Source: Snodgrassella alvi SCGC AB-598-O02 (GTDB taxonomy: Bacteria > Pseudomonadota > Gammaproteobacteria > Burkholderiales > Neisseriaceae). Taken from it: a DNA stretch of 64,000 nucleotides. The translations under genes and the position numbers were made by a program. The stretch is taken from the NCBI GenBank assembly GCA_000725195.1, contig JAIL01000259.1, positions 1-64,000 of the forward strand, given 5' to 3'. Below the pieces are notes generated by a model. The model was not told where the DNA came from and made no database searches. It saw nothing but the letters and a program-made list of their open reading frames with translations. Below are positions 30,518 to 39,407 of this stretch, one piece after another. How positions within the stretch are numbered: the first letter of the stretch is position 1; each line of letters starts with the position of its first letter.

Positions 30518-32683
30518 ATGATTTCCTTACTGCACTCTGGTAAGTTTTGGCTAAAGTTAATCGTTTTTAGTTGCTTAACGCTATTATTATTGTTAGTCAT
30601 TGATATAGCGGTATTGCAATATTTATTTAATGCTGAAAAAATACAGAAACATGTTGACATGGTGGTCGCTAAAAATGGTCAACAGGTAGTGTTTGATCAG
30701 GATATAAGTCGCTCACTTTTTCCTCGTCCTACGGTTACTCTGCATAATTTGCGTCTAAATAATTCTACTGATCATAGTGAGATAGCGCTTGTTAAAACAG
30801 TAAAAATAGGTCTGGGCTGGCAAAGTTTGTTTGGTAAGCCGGTTATTGAGAAGTTGCAGTTATTTAATGCGCAAATTAATTTGATTCAGAGTCCTCAGGG
30901 ACAATGGAATGTGCAAAATCTTTTTGAGTATTCCGATTCAGCCGTTCGTTTGCATGTAAATCGGTTTATTGTTGAAAACGCTCATGTCAGTATTCAAAAT
31001 GAAAATAATTTACAACAAATCAGTAACTTAAATTTACAGCTCTCTACGATAGATAATAATAGTAGTGCTTTACAATCAAATGGTTTGCTCAGTGGCAACC
31101 ATCTAGCCAGCCTAAATTTTCAAATTAATGGTATTTATCGTCCTCACGCAGCAATTCAATGGCAGGATGTTAAGCTTAATATCGAAACTGAATTACCGTG
31201 GCTGGGTAAAAGTACTGGTCAATGGAATTTTGACGCTCGTCTGAATTCAAAAGAACACTTATTACAGACAGGACAAGTCCAATGGCAATGGCAAAGTCAG
31301 CAACATCAATTTCACATTTCAGGTACTGGCCAAAACTGGAAATTTAGTTTTGGTACATTGTTACTGCCACAAATTACAGGCGTAGCCACTGCTCAGTTCG
31401 GAGAGAATAATGTCAATACCACCTTAACGGCAAGTAATGCGAACTGGAGCAAAAATCAATGGTCTATAGAACAGTTTCAGATTGATAGTGGCTGGCAAAA
31501 TAACTTCTATCAAACAGCTCTTACCTTTAATGGACAATTGTCATGGCAGGATACTGAGCATTGGCTAATAAATAATCTTTCCATCAATAGTCATCAGGAT
31601 AGTGTCAACCAGCTCCCTAACTCTCGATTTATTAGTGATTTGAACGGCACGGTTGAAGGCGACAAGACTGGTAATACTCAGATCAATTTACAAGGACAAT
31701 TTGATAATCAACCGTTAAGTGTATCATTGAATTATCATAAAGAAGGGAAAAAGGTCAAATTAAGCGGTATTGTCAATTTAGCACAACTAAATTTACGTCC
31801 ATATCTGGAAAATCCGTTAACTTCATTACCAGAAAACTGGCAAAATTTATGGAAGAAATGGTTTAAAAACCGCATTATCGAACTTCAATTTAATACCAAT
31901 GTTTTGCAAACACTAACGGTACAATTTAATCAGGTAAAGTCCACATTAACAGCTGACGCTGAAAATTTAACCATTGATCCGCTTAATCTTCATTTGTATG
32001 GTGGCGAAACAACAGGCATGTTACACATCAGCAATAGTATTCCTATGAGCTGGAAAACAAAACAACATGTTTCAGACATACAAATAAAATCATTTATGCA
32101 GGACATGTTTGGTTTTAATAATCTTGATGGTCAGGGTGATGTAGATATAGATCTGCACAGTAGTGGCATATCCTGGAAAAAATCGCTGGCTAATATAACT
32201 GGTAATGCCAAAATCCAGATTCGCAAAGGGGTCTGGAACGGTATAGATATTAATAATATCTTACAGCACAGTGATAATCAGACTGCATTGTCCTACAACG
32301 AAACTAACTACACGCCATTTCAGTCCATCAAGCTAAATTTGCCAATCAATAATTCTTTTACTGAGAATAGCCATCTCCAGTTACATGCTGATAACTTTGA
32401 TATAAAAGGAAACGGCAATATAAAATGGCAGCAACAGCAAATGGATTTCAATGTTCTGGTAGCTACACGCCGTGGAAATTCGTTAAATTATTTACCTTTA
32501 CGAATTAATGGTACCTTTAAGCATCCAAGCTTTACTATTGATTATCAGCGACTTACTGCTGGTCTGCATACTTCTAAGCAAAAACATGATACTTTGCGAC
32601 AAACTTTGCAACAACAATGGCAATGGCTTAATCAGGGAGCCAGTTCTGACTCTGAAGCCAATAATCCGGCAAATAAACCATGA
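30518..32683 (+). CDS. AsmA family protein
   Basis: The 721-residue protein has an N-terminal transmembrane anchor (about 12-36) and then the AsmA N-terminal pattern RSLFPRPTVTLHNLRLNN. A long beta-rich periplasmic region follows, and the C-terminal AsmA repeat contains LDGQGDVDIDLHSSGI and GNAKIQIRKGVWNGIDI. AsmA-like proteins are bridge-like lipid-transfer candidates between inner and outer membranes. The specific role here is not known. It overlaps the following MnmC-like gene by four bases (ATGA), so the two are probably co-expressed although functionally unrelated. Confidence 0.88.
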   Translation: MISLLHSGKFWLKLIVFSCLTLLLLLVIDIAVLQYLFNAEKIQKHVDMVVAKNGQQVVFDQDISRSLFPRPTVTLHNLRLNNSTDHSEIALVKTVKIGLGWQSLFGKPVIEKLQLFNAQINLIQSPQGQWNVQNLFEYSDSAVRLHVNRFIVENAHVSIQNENNLQQISNLNLQLSTIDNNSSALQSNGLLSGNHLASLNFQINGIYRPHAAIQWQDVKLNIETELPWLGKSTGQWNFDARLNSKEHLLQTGQVQWQWQSQQHQFHISGTGQNWKFSFGTLLLPQITGVATAQFGENNVNTTLTASNANWSKNQWSIEQFQIDSGWQNNFYQTALTFNGQLSWQDTEHWLINNLSINSHQDSVNQLPNSRFISDLNGTVEGDKTGNTQINLQGQFDNQPLSVSLNYHKEGKKVKLSGIVNLAQLNLRPYLENPLTSLPENWQNLWKKWFKNRIIELQFNTNVLQTLTVQFNQVKSTLTADAENLTIDPLNLHLYGGETTGMLHISNSIPMSWKTKQHVSDIQIKSFMQDMFGFNNLDGQGDVDIDLHSSGISWKKSLANITGNAKIQIRKGVWNGIDINNILQHSDNQTALSYNETNYTPFQSIKLNLPINNSFTENSHLQLHADNFDIKGNGNIKWQQQQMDFNVLVATRRGNSLNYLPLRINGTFKHPSFTIDYQRLTAGLHTSKQKHDTLRQTLQQQWQWLNQGASSDSEANNPANKP

Positions 32684-34221
32684 GTATTTATTTTTATAAG
32701 GAATGGCCACAGGCTGATCGTTTGAGTCAACAATTAATTAATGATGAGCAGCCTGAATTAATTATTATTTCTGAACATTGGCCACAGGATGTGAATGCAG
32801 AAACACCTGAAGGCCAAAAAATATTATGTCTCTTGCAGCAAGCCAGAGCATTCTGGCAACAACAGCCAGTTTATGCCTGTCCTTTTTTCAAAGGAAAATT
32901 ACTTGTTATCCGACCAGATGTTTATGAGCAATGGTCAGCATATAACCGATGTATTTCTTCTGCAGTAAAACATCAGCCTGTAAAGCTAAAACCGTGGTTA
33001 ACGATACCTGAACAAATACCAGTACAATCTGTAGTAGTGATCGGTGCTGGTATAGCCGGTGCCAGTACAGCTTTTGCGCTGGCACAAAGAAATATAGCGG
33101 TTACCGTAATTGAACAAAATGAAATTGCCACTGCTGGTTCTGGAAATCATCAGGGGCTGCTGTATGCCAAAATTTCTCCCAACCCTACTGCACAAACTGA
33201 ATTATTGCTTTCAGGTTATGCCTATAGCCTGAGTTTATTAAAGCAGACAGGCGCACCAAGACTAGACTGTGGTGTACTACATTTGGATTTCAGTGCTGAT
33301 GAGCAATTCCGTAATCAACAATTAGCTTCAAAGCTTCCAGATAGTCAGTTATACCAATCAGTTACATCTGCTCAGGCATCTAAAATAGCCGGTATTGATT
33401 TACCCAATGGAGGTTTATGGTGGCCTTTTGGGGTAACGGCTAACCCACGTAGTGTAGTACAAGTCCTGCTAGCTCATCCTCTGATTAATGTATTAACACA
33501 TTCTCAGGTACAACAACTTGCTCATAACGGTGATTGCTGGCAGGTTACATACCTACGAGACGGTGTAGAGGAAGTTATCCATTCTTCTCATATTGTCATT
33601 TGTGCCGGAGCACAAAGTAATCAGTTAGACCCTATTGTTGGTTGGCCATTACAAGTAATTCGTGGGCAAACGACCACAGCAAATCCGGGTGACTATGCTG
33701 AAGGCTTAAAATGTGCATTAAGTGGTAAAAGTTATATTACACCTGTCTGGCAAGATAAAATGTGTTTTGGAGCAACTTTTCATCCCAATAACAATGATGA
33801 CACTCTGACTCTGAGCGATGAACAAATTAACTGGCAGCACTTAACCGAATGGCTACCGGCTTTAGCCAATGATTTGCAACAAACGACCAAACCACAGGGA
33901 CATGCAGCATTACGATGTGATGCTTATGATCATTTACCGGTAGTTGGGCCCATTGGTGACACGAAAAGTATGCTTGATGTCTATGCCAAACTGAAACATG
34001 ATAAAAATTATCCTGTCACTACCCCTTGCCCTTGGCTGCCGGGCGCTTTTGTCAATACCGCTCATGGCAGCCGTGGTCTGGCGACGGCACCGCTTTGTGC
34101 CGAAGCTATCGCTGCTGCTATTCTGGGTCTTCCATCGCCTTTATCTGCGAAATTGCAGCAAGCCTTACATCCAAATCGTTTACTAATACGTACTCTGACT
34201 CATTACCGTCATTTTAAGTAA
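32680..34221 (+). CDS. mnmC: FAD-dependent cmnm5(s2)U34 oxidoreductase, MnmC C-terminal-domain type
   Basis: The 513-residue protein aligns with the oxidoreductase half of MnmC. The dinucleotide fold SVVVIGAGIAGASTAFALAQ lies at about 117-136, with GSGNHQGLLYAKISPN after it and DHLPVVGP plus NTAHGSRGLATAPLCAE near the C-terminus. The terminal LHPNRLLIRTL is also characteristic. The first 110 residues are not the MnmC methyltransferase domain: no AdoMet GxGxG loop is seen. In bifunctional MnmC this half converts cmnm5(s2)U to nm5(s2)U at tRNA position 34. Methylation must then come from another protein (see 55817-56377). It is coupled to the AsmA gene upstream. Confidence 0.87.
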   Translation: MSIYFYKEWPQADRLSQQLINDEQPELIIISEHWPQDVNAETPEGQKILCLLQQARAFWQQQPVYACPFFKGKLLVIRPDVYEQWSAYNRCISSAVKHQPVKLKPWLTIPEQIPVQSVVVIGAGIAGASTAFALAQRNIAVTVIEQNEIATAGSGNHQGLLYAKISPNPTAQTELLLSGYAYSLSLLKQTGAPRLDCGVLHLDFSADEQFRNQQLASKLPDSQLYQSVTSAQASKIAGIDLPNGGLWWPFGVTANPRSVVQVLLAHPLINVLTHSQVQQLAHNGDCWQVTYLRDGVEEVIHSSHIVICAGAQSNQLDPIVGWPLQVIRGQTTTANPGDYAEGLKCALSGKSYITPVWQDKMCFGATFHPNNNDDTLTLSDEQINWQHLTEWLPALANDLQQTTKPQGHAALRCDAYDHLPVVGPIGDTKSMLDVYAKLKHDKNYPVTTPCPWLPGAFVNTAHGSRGLATAPLCAEAIAAAILGLPSPLSAKLQQALHPNRLLIRTLTHYRHFK

Positions 34222-34255
34222 GTTACCGTTCAAAAGAATTGAGTATTATTATTGT

Positions 34256-34261
34256 TATAAT
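34256..34261 (+). promoter_or_regulatory. Candidate -10 element of the zinc transporter operon
   Basis: A perfect TATAAT lies about 60 bases before the leader gene, 15 bases upstream of the Zur-like box. No good -35 was found at 16-18 bases. Confidence 0.4.
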
Positions 34262-34276
34262 GTATCATTGATGTAA

Positions 34277-34291
34277 TGTTATATAGTAACA
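34277..34291. promoter_or_regulatory. Zur-like operator upstream of the zinc transporter operon
   Basis: The 15-base site TGTTATATAGTAACA matches the Zur consensus reported for Neisseria (TGTTATDNHATAACA) at all but one position. It is the core of a 17-base dyad, ATGTTA-N5-TAACAT (34276-34292). It lies 30 bases before the 34-residue leader gene and just downstream of the TATAAT, so bound repressor would block transcription. It predicts induction of the transporter by zinc limitation. Confidence 0.7.
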
Positions 34292-34321
34292 TTTTTAAAC
34301 CTAATCTTGATAAGGGTCTAT

Positions 34322-34426
34322 ATGTTTTCTTTACTGCTTAGCAGCGCTGTTAAACGTTTATGCTGGGTTAGTCTGCTTTTGGCTGGGTTATGGGCTATGT
34401 ATGCCTGGGCAATTGGTGCTTTATGA
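34322..34426 (+). CDS. 34-residue membrane leader protein of the zinc transporter operon
   Basis: This short frame encodes a basic N-terminus (SSAVKR) followed by one hydrophobic helix (about 14-33), ending in AMYAWAIGAL. Its stop overlaps the ATG of the ABC ATPase gene as ATGA, so it is positioned for translational coupling. No family is recognised. The overlap and the Zur-like box just upstream make it likely to be a real gene, either a small accessory membrane subunit or a coupling leader. Confidence 0.6.
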   Translation: MFSLLLSSAVKRLCWVSLLLAGLWAMYAWAIGAL

Positions 34427-35151
34427 GTATTGAACTGAATGATGTCACTGTTAGCTATCGTCACAGCCCGGCCATTCATCACATCGATCTTACTTTCAGT
34501 AAAAATGAAATGTGGGCTATTTTGGGTCCTAATGGTGCAGGTAAATCTACGTTATTAAAAGCCATAATGGGCTTAGTTAAAACCGATAGTGGCCGGATAT
34601 TATGGAACAATTTGCGCCGTTCAGATATAGCCTATTTACCACAGCAATCGGATATTGATCGCAGTCAGCCCATGAGTGTTTTTGAACTGGCTGCAATGGG
34701 TCTATGGTATGAAATAGGTTTTTTTAAAGACGTTAACACTACTTTCAAACAGCGAGTTTATGCTGCCATTGAACAGGTAGGTATGAGCAATTTCATTCAC
34801 TGGCCGATTGCTCAATTATCGAACGGACAATTTCAACGCGTCTTGCTGGCACGTATGCTCATACAGCAAGCAAAATTCTTATTGCTAGATGAGCCTTTTA
34901 ATGCCGTGGATGAAGCTACCACTACTGCTCTACTTCATATTATCCAAGAGTATCAAAAACAGCATCAATGTACAGTGATTACGGTGTTACATGATTATCA
35001 GCAAGTGAAAATATACTTCCCCTATTCGCTATTACTAGCTCGAAAGGTAATTGCAGCAGGTGAAACCAGTAAAGTCCTGACTGAAAACCATTTACACCAA
35101 GCCCAGATTACTATGCAGCAACCAGAACAGAATCAGTGGTGTCACAGATAA
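34423..35151 (+). CDS. znuC: Zinc ABC transporter ATP-binding protein
   Basis: The 242-residue ATPase has Walker A GPNGAGKST, signature LSNGQFQRVLLARML, Walker B FLLLDEPFNAVD and the switch His in LHDYQQ. It belongs to the Zn/Mn (ZnuC/MntB) branch by context. The start at 34423 overlaps the leader gene; an upstream in-frame ATG at 34390 lies inside that leader and is rejected. Zinc rather than manganese is inferred from the Zur-like box and the His-rich loop of the binding protein downstream. Confidence 0.88.
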   Translation: MSIELNDVTVSYRHSPAIHHIDLTFSKNEMWAILGPNGAGKSTLLKAIMGLVKTDSGRILWNNLRRSDIAYLPQQSDIDRSQPMSVFELAAMGLWYEIGFFKDVNTTFKQRVYAAIEQVGMSNFIHWPIAQLSNGQFQRVLLARMLIQQAKFLLLDEPFNAVDEATTTALLHIIQEYQKQHQCTVITVLHDYQQVKIYFPYSLLLARKVIAAGETSKVLTENHLHQAQITMQQPEQNQWCHR

Positions 35152-35467
35152 TATTAAGGATTACTCTGCCTTTTGTGCGTAACTATTTATCGAAAAATTG
35201 AGAAGCTTTTTTGACCTTAAATATCAAGCCAAACTGAAAACATATGCTGCTAATTGAAATATTAGCCTGGAAAAGTGGGATCTAATAGTAAAACTTCAAA
35301 ATTGTAAATAAAGTTCTAACAAATTGATAAAACTAATATTTATCAATCTGGATAAAGTGTTATAAGTAAAAAACTATGAAATAGTTACAAATAGGTACAG
35401 TAATATTACCAGTTAGCAAAGCGAATTTAATTTTTTAATCATTTATATAAACTTCACGAAAATAATC
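35152..35467. other. Gap inside the zinc transporter operon
   Basis: These 316 AT-rich bases separate the ATPase and permease genes, which are usually adjacent. No frame or clear second Zur box is visible. TGTTATAAG near 35360 matches only the left half-site. Confidence 0.4.
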
Positions 35468-36325
35468 ATGTTAAATCCTTTTGTTGATTATGAATTTATG
35501 CGTTATGCATTGACATCGATTGTGTTTCTGGCAATCGGCACCGCTCCAGTTGGCGTGTTTTTAATGATGCGACGCATGAGTCTGGTGGGCGACGCCCTCG
35601 GACATGCTATTTTACCGGGAGCGGCAATTGGTTACATGATAGCTGGATTAAGCCTGCCTGCCATGAGCTTAGGTGGTTTTATTGCCGGGCTGTGTATGGC
35701 TTTGTTAGCTGGTTTAGCTAGTCGTTTTGCCCATGTAAAAGAAGATGCCAGTTTTGCCGCATTTTTTCTGACTTGTTTGGCTTTAGGAGTTGTATTAGTT
35801 AGCAAAAATGGTAATAGCGTTGATCTTTTAAATTTATTATTTGGTTCTATTCTGGCTATAGATTTGCCAGCACTAACTTTAGTGGCATTGGTTTCCAGTT
35901 TTACGTTGATAGTGCTTGCCATCATCTATCGCCCGCTAATGATAGAAAGTGTCGATCCTTTATTTTTGCGCTCAGTAAACGGCAAAGGGTCATTATGGCA
36001 TATTCTATTTCTGATACTGGTAGTACTTAATCTTGTAGCAGGTTTTCAAGCATTAGGGACATTAATGTCTGTAGGTTTAATGATGTTACCTGCTATTACA
36101 GCCAGATTATGGAGTAAGACAATGGGCTGGACAATGGTACTGGCGGCATTTTTAGCTGGCTTATGTGGTTTTACCGGTTTATTACTGTCTTATTACATTG
36201 ATCTGCCCTCAGGGCCGGCAATTATTTTATGTTGTGGACTAATTTATATTATTTCTCTTTTTATTGGTACCGAAAATGGCATTTTATGGCAACTCTATCG
36301 ACGTAGTCGCCACCATGTAGTCTAA
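35468..36325 (+). CDS. znuB: Zinc ABC transporter permease
   Basis: Inner-membrane channel of a metal ABC importer (ABC-3 family). The 285-residue protein has about eight transmembrane helices and the family segments LMMRRMSLVGDALGHAILPG and GTLMSVGLMMLPAITARLW. It lies 35 bases upstream of the binding-protein gene, so those two are surely co-transcribed. The 316-base gap from the ATPase may hold an additional promoter. Confidence 0.9.
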   Translation: MLNPFVDYEFMRYALTSIVFLAIGTAPVGVFLMMRRMSLVGDALGHAILPGAAIGYMIAGLSLPAMSLGGFIAGLCMALLAGLASRFAHVKEDASFAAFFLTCLALGVVLVSKNGNSVDLLNLLFGSILAIDLPALTLVALVSSFTLIVLAIIYRPLMIESVDPLFLRSVNGKGSLWHILFLILVVLNLVAGFQALGTLMSVGLMMLPAITARLWSKTMGWTMVLAAFLAGLCGFTGLLLSYYIDLPSGPAIILCCGLIYIISLFIGTENGILWQLYRRSRHHVV

Positions 36326-36360
36326 ACATTTAATCTGAAAACCCATCTGGATAAAATTAT

Positions 36361-37251
36361 ATGAGACGTATTATTTCTGTTCTATCTTTTACATTTTTGA
36401 GTGTTTTTATACATCTTGTACAGGCTGCACCATTGCCGGTAGTAGCCAGCTTCAGTATTCTCGGCGACGTTACCAAACAAATTGGCGGTGACAGGATTCA
36501 GGTTTCCACCTTGATTGGTGCTGATCAGGATACCCATATGTATCAGTTGTTGAGCAAAGATTTGCGGCAGATGCGCAGTGCTAAATTAATATTACTGAAT
36601 GGTTATGGACTTGAATCTTTATCTTTACAGCGTGCTGCTGAACAAAGTCATGTGCCTGTAATATATGCAGTACAAGGAATTCAACCACAAGTTTTGAATG
36701 ATGGGAATCATAAACATGATCACCAACATAAATACGATCCACATGTATGGAATGATCCGGTTTTAATGCATACTTATGCACGCAATATCGCTAATGCGCT
36801 GATAAAAATTGATCCTGCCGGTAAAGCTTATTATCAGTCACGACTAGCCAACTACGAACAACGTTTAAACCAGTTACATCAATGGGCGGCCAAAGCATTT
36901 GCAGCTATTCCCGCCTCGAAACGTAAAGTTCTTACAGGTCATGATGCATTTGGTTATATGGCTAAGCGTTATCAGATCACCTTCATAGCACCCCAAGGTG
37001 TAAGTGCAGATGCAGAACCGTCTGCTCGCCAGGTAGCGTCAATCATTAATCAAATTCGTAATCAGAATATTAAAGCGGTGTTTGTAGAAAATATTAAAAA
37101 TCCGAAAATGATACAGCGTATTAGTAAAGAGACTGGGATAAAAATTTCTGGTCAATTATATTCAGATGCCTTAAGTAAAGGTGCTCCGGCAGCAACTTAT
37201 CTTGATATGTTTCGCTCAAACGTCAGTGCCTTGAGTGCAGCAATGAAATAG
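36361..37251 (+). CDS. znuA: Zinc ABC transporter substrate-binding protein
   Basis: Periplasmic metal-binding protein of cluster A-I. The 296-residue precursor has a signal peptide (about 1-23, ending VQAAP). Metal ligands are expected in DQDTHMYQ (His59), YDPHVWNDP (His128), LTGHDAFGY and the C-terminal YSDAL. A short His-rich loop, HKHDHQHK (117-124), precedes the second ligand and is typical of zinc-specific ZnuA proteins. The permease lies directly upstream. Confidence 0.9.
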   Translation: MRRIISVLSFTFLSVFIHLVQAAPLPVVASFSILGDVTKQIGGDRIQVSTLIGADQDTHMYQLLSKDLRQMRSAKLILLNGYGLESLSLQRAAEQSHVPVIYAVQGIQPQVLNDGNHKHDHQHKYDPHVWNDPVLMHTYARNIANALIKIDPAGKAYYQSRLANYEQRLNQLHQWAAKAFAAIPASKRKVLTGHDAFGYMAKRYQITFIAPQGVSADAEPSARQVASIINQIRNQNIKAVFVENIKNPKMIQRISKETGIKISGQLYSDALSKGAPAATYLDMFRSNVSALSAAMK

Positions 37252-37365
37252 TGACTTCTCAACTCATGGCTTTCTATTAATCAGCTTTGGTACTATGCTA
37301 GCTGAATAGCTTTTTAGTATTGTTAAATCTATCAGCCATGCTATCAGGCTGATAATAGGTATTGA

Positions 37366-37920
37366 ATGATGGACATTACCGAATTATGTAAAAAATACCG
37401 GGCTGGAAAACGCTTCAAATATTTATATTTTTGGGGGCATAAACAAAATTTGCCAACACCCGAGATCACTAAAGCCTGCCTAAGCCAATGGTTTGCAAGT
37501 AGTTTTAAAGTAGATGGTGTTTATTATCCAACGGCAGAGCATTATATGATGGCAGCGAAGGCGAAACTATTTGAAGATGAACAAATATTGGCTGAAATTC
37601 TGAAAGCAAAAAGTCCTTCGTTAGCCAAATCATTGGGACGTAAAATAAAAGGATTTGATGTTGCAATATGGAATGAACATCGTTCTTCAATAGTGATAGC
37701 AGGCAATGTGGCTAAATTTTCGCAAAATAAGCGCTTAGCTGAATTTTTGTTATCTACAAAACAAAAAATATTAGTTGAAGCAAGTCCAGTAGACAAAATA
37801 TGGGGCATAGGTTTAGCCGAAAATACTTCTAATATAGACAATCCACTGACTTGGCGTGGTAAAAACTTACTTGGATTTGCATTGATGGCGGTTCGACAAC
37901 AATTACACGAATCAAATTGA
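37366..37920 (+). CDS. NADAR family protein (YbiA-like)
   Basis: The 184-residue protein shows the NADAR fold landmarks: FWGH near the N-terminus, LSQWFASSF, YPTAEHYMMAAKA and ILKAKSPSLAKSLGRKI. Near the end are SPVDKIWGIGLA and WRGKNLLGFALM. Family members are N-glycosidases that hydrolyse damaged riboflavin intermediates or remove ADP-ribose; which reaction applies here is unknown. It follows znuA by 114 bases on the same strand, with no strong terminator between, so possible Zur-linked expression is worth noting. Start ATG has AGG upstream. Confidence 0.88.
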   Translation: MMDITELCKKYRAGKRFKYLYFWGHKQNLPTPEITKACLSQWFASSFKVDGVYYPTAEHYMMAAKAKLFEDEQILAEILKAKSPSLAKSLGRKIKGFDVAIWNEHRSSIVIAGNVAKFSQNKRLAEFLLSTKQKILVEASPVDKIWGIGLAENTSNIDNPLTWRGKNLLGFALMAVRQQLHESN

Positions 37921-38150
37921 GCGCTTTAATTTTATTCATGTTATTAGCATGCAAATAACAGTTTAATTCTGACTGTTTTATCTCATGTCAATGAAAAATG
38001 AAATTTTAGCAAATAAATTTATCCTGTCTTTCTGTTTAAAATAGATCATTATTGTGCTATAGCTTACAATGCGAATATAAGATATATAACTTTATGCTGT
38101 ATTATTTAGAAATAAGTGGTTAACGAATGCTAAGATCAAAGGAATAATGA

Positions 38151-38765
38151 ATGAAAATTTTAGGTAAAACCATAGTTACAACATTTATTGCGTATGCTTG
38201 TGCATCTGTTATGGCAGGTGGGCTTGAGACGTTACATAAATTTAACAATGATACAGATGGTATTTCTGGACAATTTACTCAAACTGTTCAAAGTAAAAAA
38301 AGATTGCAAACCACTTCTGGTAATTTTTCTATACAACGACCGGGTCTCTTCCGCTGGGAATACATCAAACCTTACAAACAAACTATAGTTGGTGATGGTA
38401 AAAATGTCTGGTTATATGATCAGGATCTGGCACAGGTAACCAAAAGACCTCAGAATCAAACAATCGGTGATTCTCCTGCAGCAATTCTTTCCAATAAATC
38501 AGCATTAAATGCAAACTATACACTAACTGAAGATGGCTCTGCTGAAGGAATTAACTATATTCGAGCGAAACCTAAACGCAATAATACTGGTTATCAAAAT
38601 ATACGTATTGGGTTTCGTGGCGATAATCTGGCAAAAATGGATTTGAAAGATAGTTTTGGCAACCAGACTACAATTATTTTCAGCAATATCAATACCAAAC
38701 CCAAATTCGATCGTTCTATATTTAAATTTACTCCACCTAAAGGTGTTGATGTATTAAGTGAGTAA
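38151..38765 (+). CDS. lolA: Outer-membrane lipoprotein carrier protein LolA
   Basis: Periplasmic chaperone that ferries lipoproteins from LolCDE to LolB. The 204-residue precursor has a signal peptide (about 1-22, ending VMAGG). Family segments follow: GQFTQTVQSKKRLQTTSGNF, RPGLFRWEYIKPYKQTIVGDG and KNVWLYDQDLAQVTKRP. The C-terminal FKFTPPKGVDV completes the pattern. It is a single gene ending at a terminator and converging on a lipoprotein gene. Confidence 0.95.
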   Translation: MKILGKTIVTTFIAYACASVMAGGLETLHKFNNDTDGISGQFTQTVQSKKRLQTTSGNFSIQRPGLFRWEYIKPYKQTIVGDGKNVWLYDQDLAQVTKRPQNQTIGDSPAAILSNKSALNANYTLTEDGSAEGINYIRAKPKRNNTGYQNIRIGFRGDNLAKMDLKDSFGNQTTIIFSNINTKPKFDRSIFKFTPPKGVDVLSE

Positions 38766-38780
38766 AATGTTGATTTCATA

Positions 38781-38834
38781 AAAAACTGCATTCTTTCCTT
38801 AGATAAGGTTTAAAAGGTTAAAGATGCAGTTTTT
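38781..38834 (+). terminator. Terminator downstream of lolA
   Basis: The 11-base arms AAAAACTGCAT (38781-38791) and ATGCAGTTTTT (38824-38834) are followed by more T residues. Inside the 32-base loop is a further small dyad, CCTTAgATAAGG. Confidence 0.75.
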
Positions 38835-38911
38835 TTATTTATAAAATCTAGAGCGATTAACAGCAAAATTAAATTTGTCGGCATAATGGTTTACGAGAAT
38901 TATATTTAAAT

Positions 38912-39343
38912 TTAGCAACGATACACGATAGAACGGCCATTATGGATACCGCGACATAAACGCGGACGAAACATTCTCCAGTTCAGATCATCATCCCAAT
39001 TGCGTTGCATTTCCCAGATACGCAACTGTTCAACTCGCATTTTATTGACATAATTATCCCAAGCCAGTTTATAGCAATTCTGGAACATGGGTAGATTGAC
39101 TTTTTGTCGATACTCTTGAGCTATTTTGGCATTCAGAGGATCTGTAAAAAATGCTGGATTTTGCATTTGGAGCTGCATCAATTCAGCAGTACGTGCATCA
39201 CATTGTGCAGCTAAATCTAACTGTAATTTTTGTTGTGCTGCTTTTTCTGCAGCGGCTTTGGCGGCTTTCTGTTCCGGTGTGGCACAGCCAGTAAGCAATA
39301 AACCAAACAAAATACTTAACCCAATATATTTTCGCCAACACAT
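38912..39343 (-). CDS. Small lipoprotein of unknown function
   Basis: The 143-residue precursor has a signal peptide with lipobox LLTGC, so it should be lipid-anchored. A stretch of alternating Ala, Lys and Glu (about 24-42) predicts a helix or coiled coil. The rest is Arg, Trp and Asn-rich with three further cysteines, two of them in the last 15 residues. I do not recognise a family. It lies downstream of comEC in the same orientation, with 64 bases between, but a functional link to competence is not shown. Confidence 0.75.
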   Translation of the reverse strand: MCWRKYIGLSILFGLLLTGCATPEQKAAKAAAEKAAQQKLQLDLAAQCDARTAELMQLQMQNPAFFTDPLNAKIAQEYRQKVNLPMFQNCYKLAWDNYVNKMRVEQLRIWEMQRNWDDDLNWRMFRPRLCRGIHNGRSIVYRC

Positions 39344-39407
39344 ATCTATCCCAACACAACATATTGAAAAAGTGATTATATTATACGCCGATATCGTAAA
39401 TTGATTA

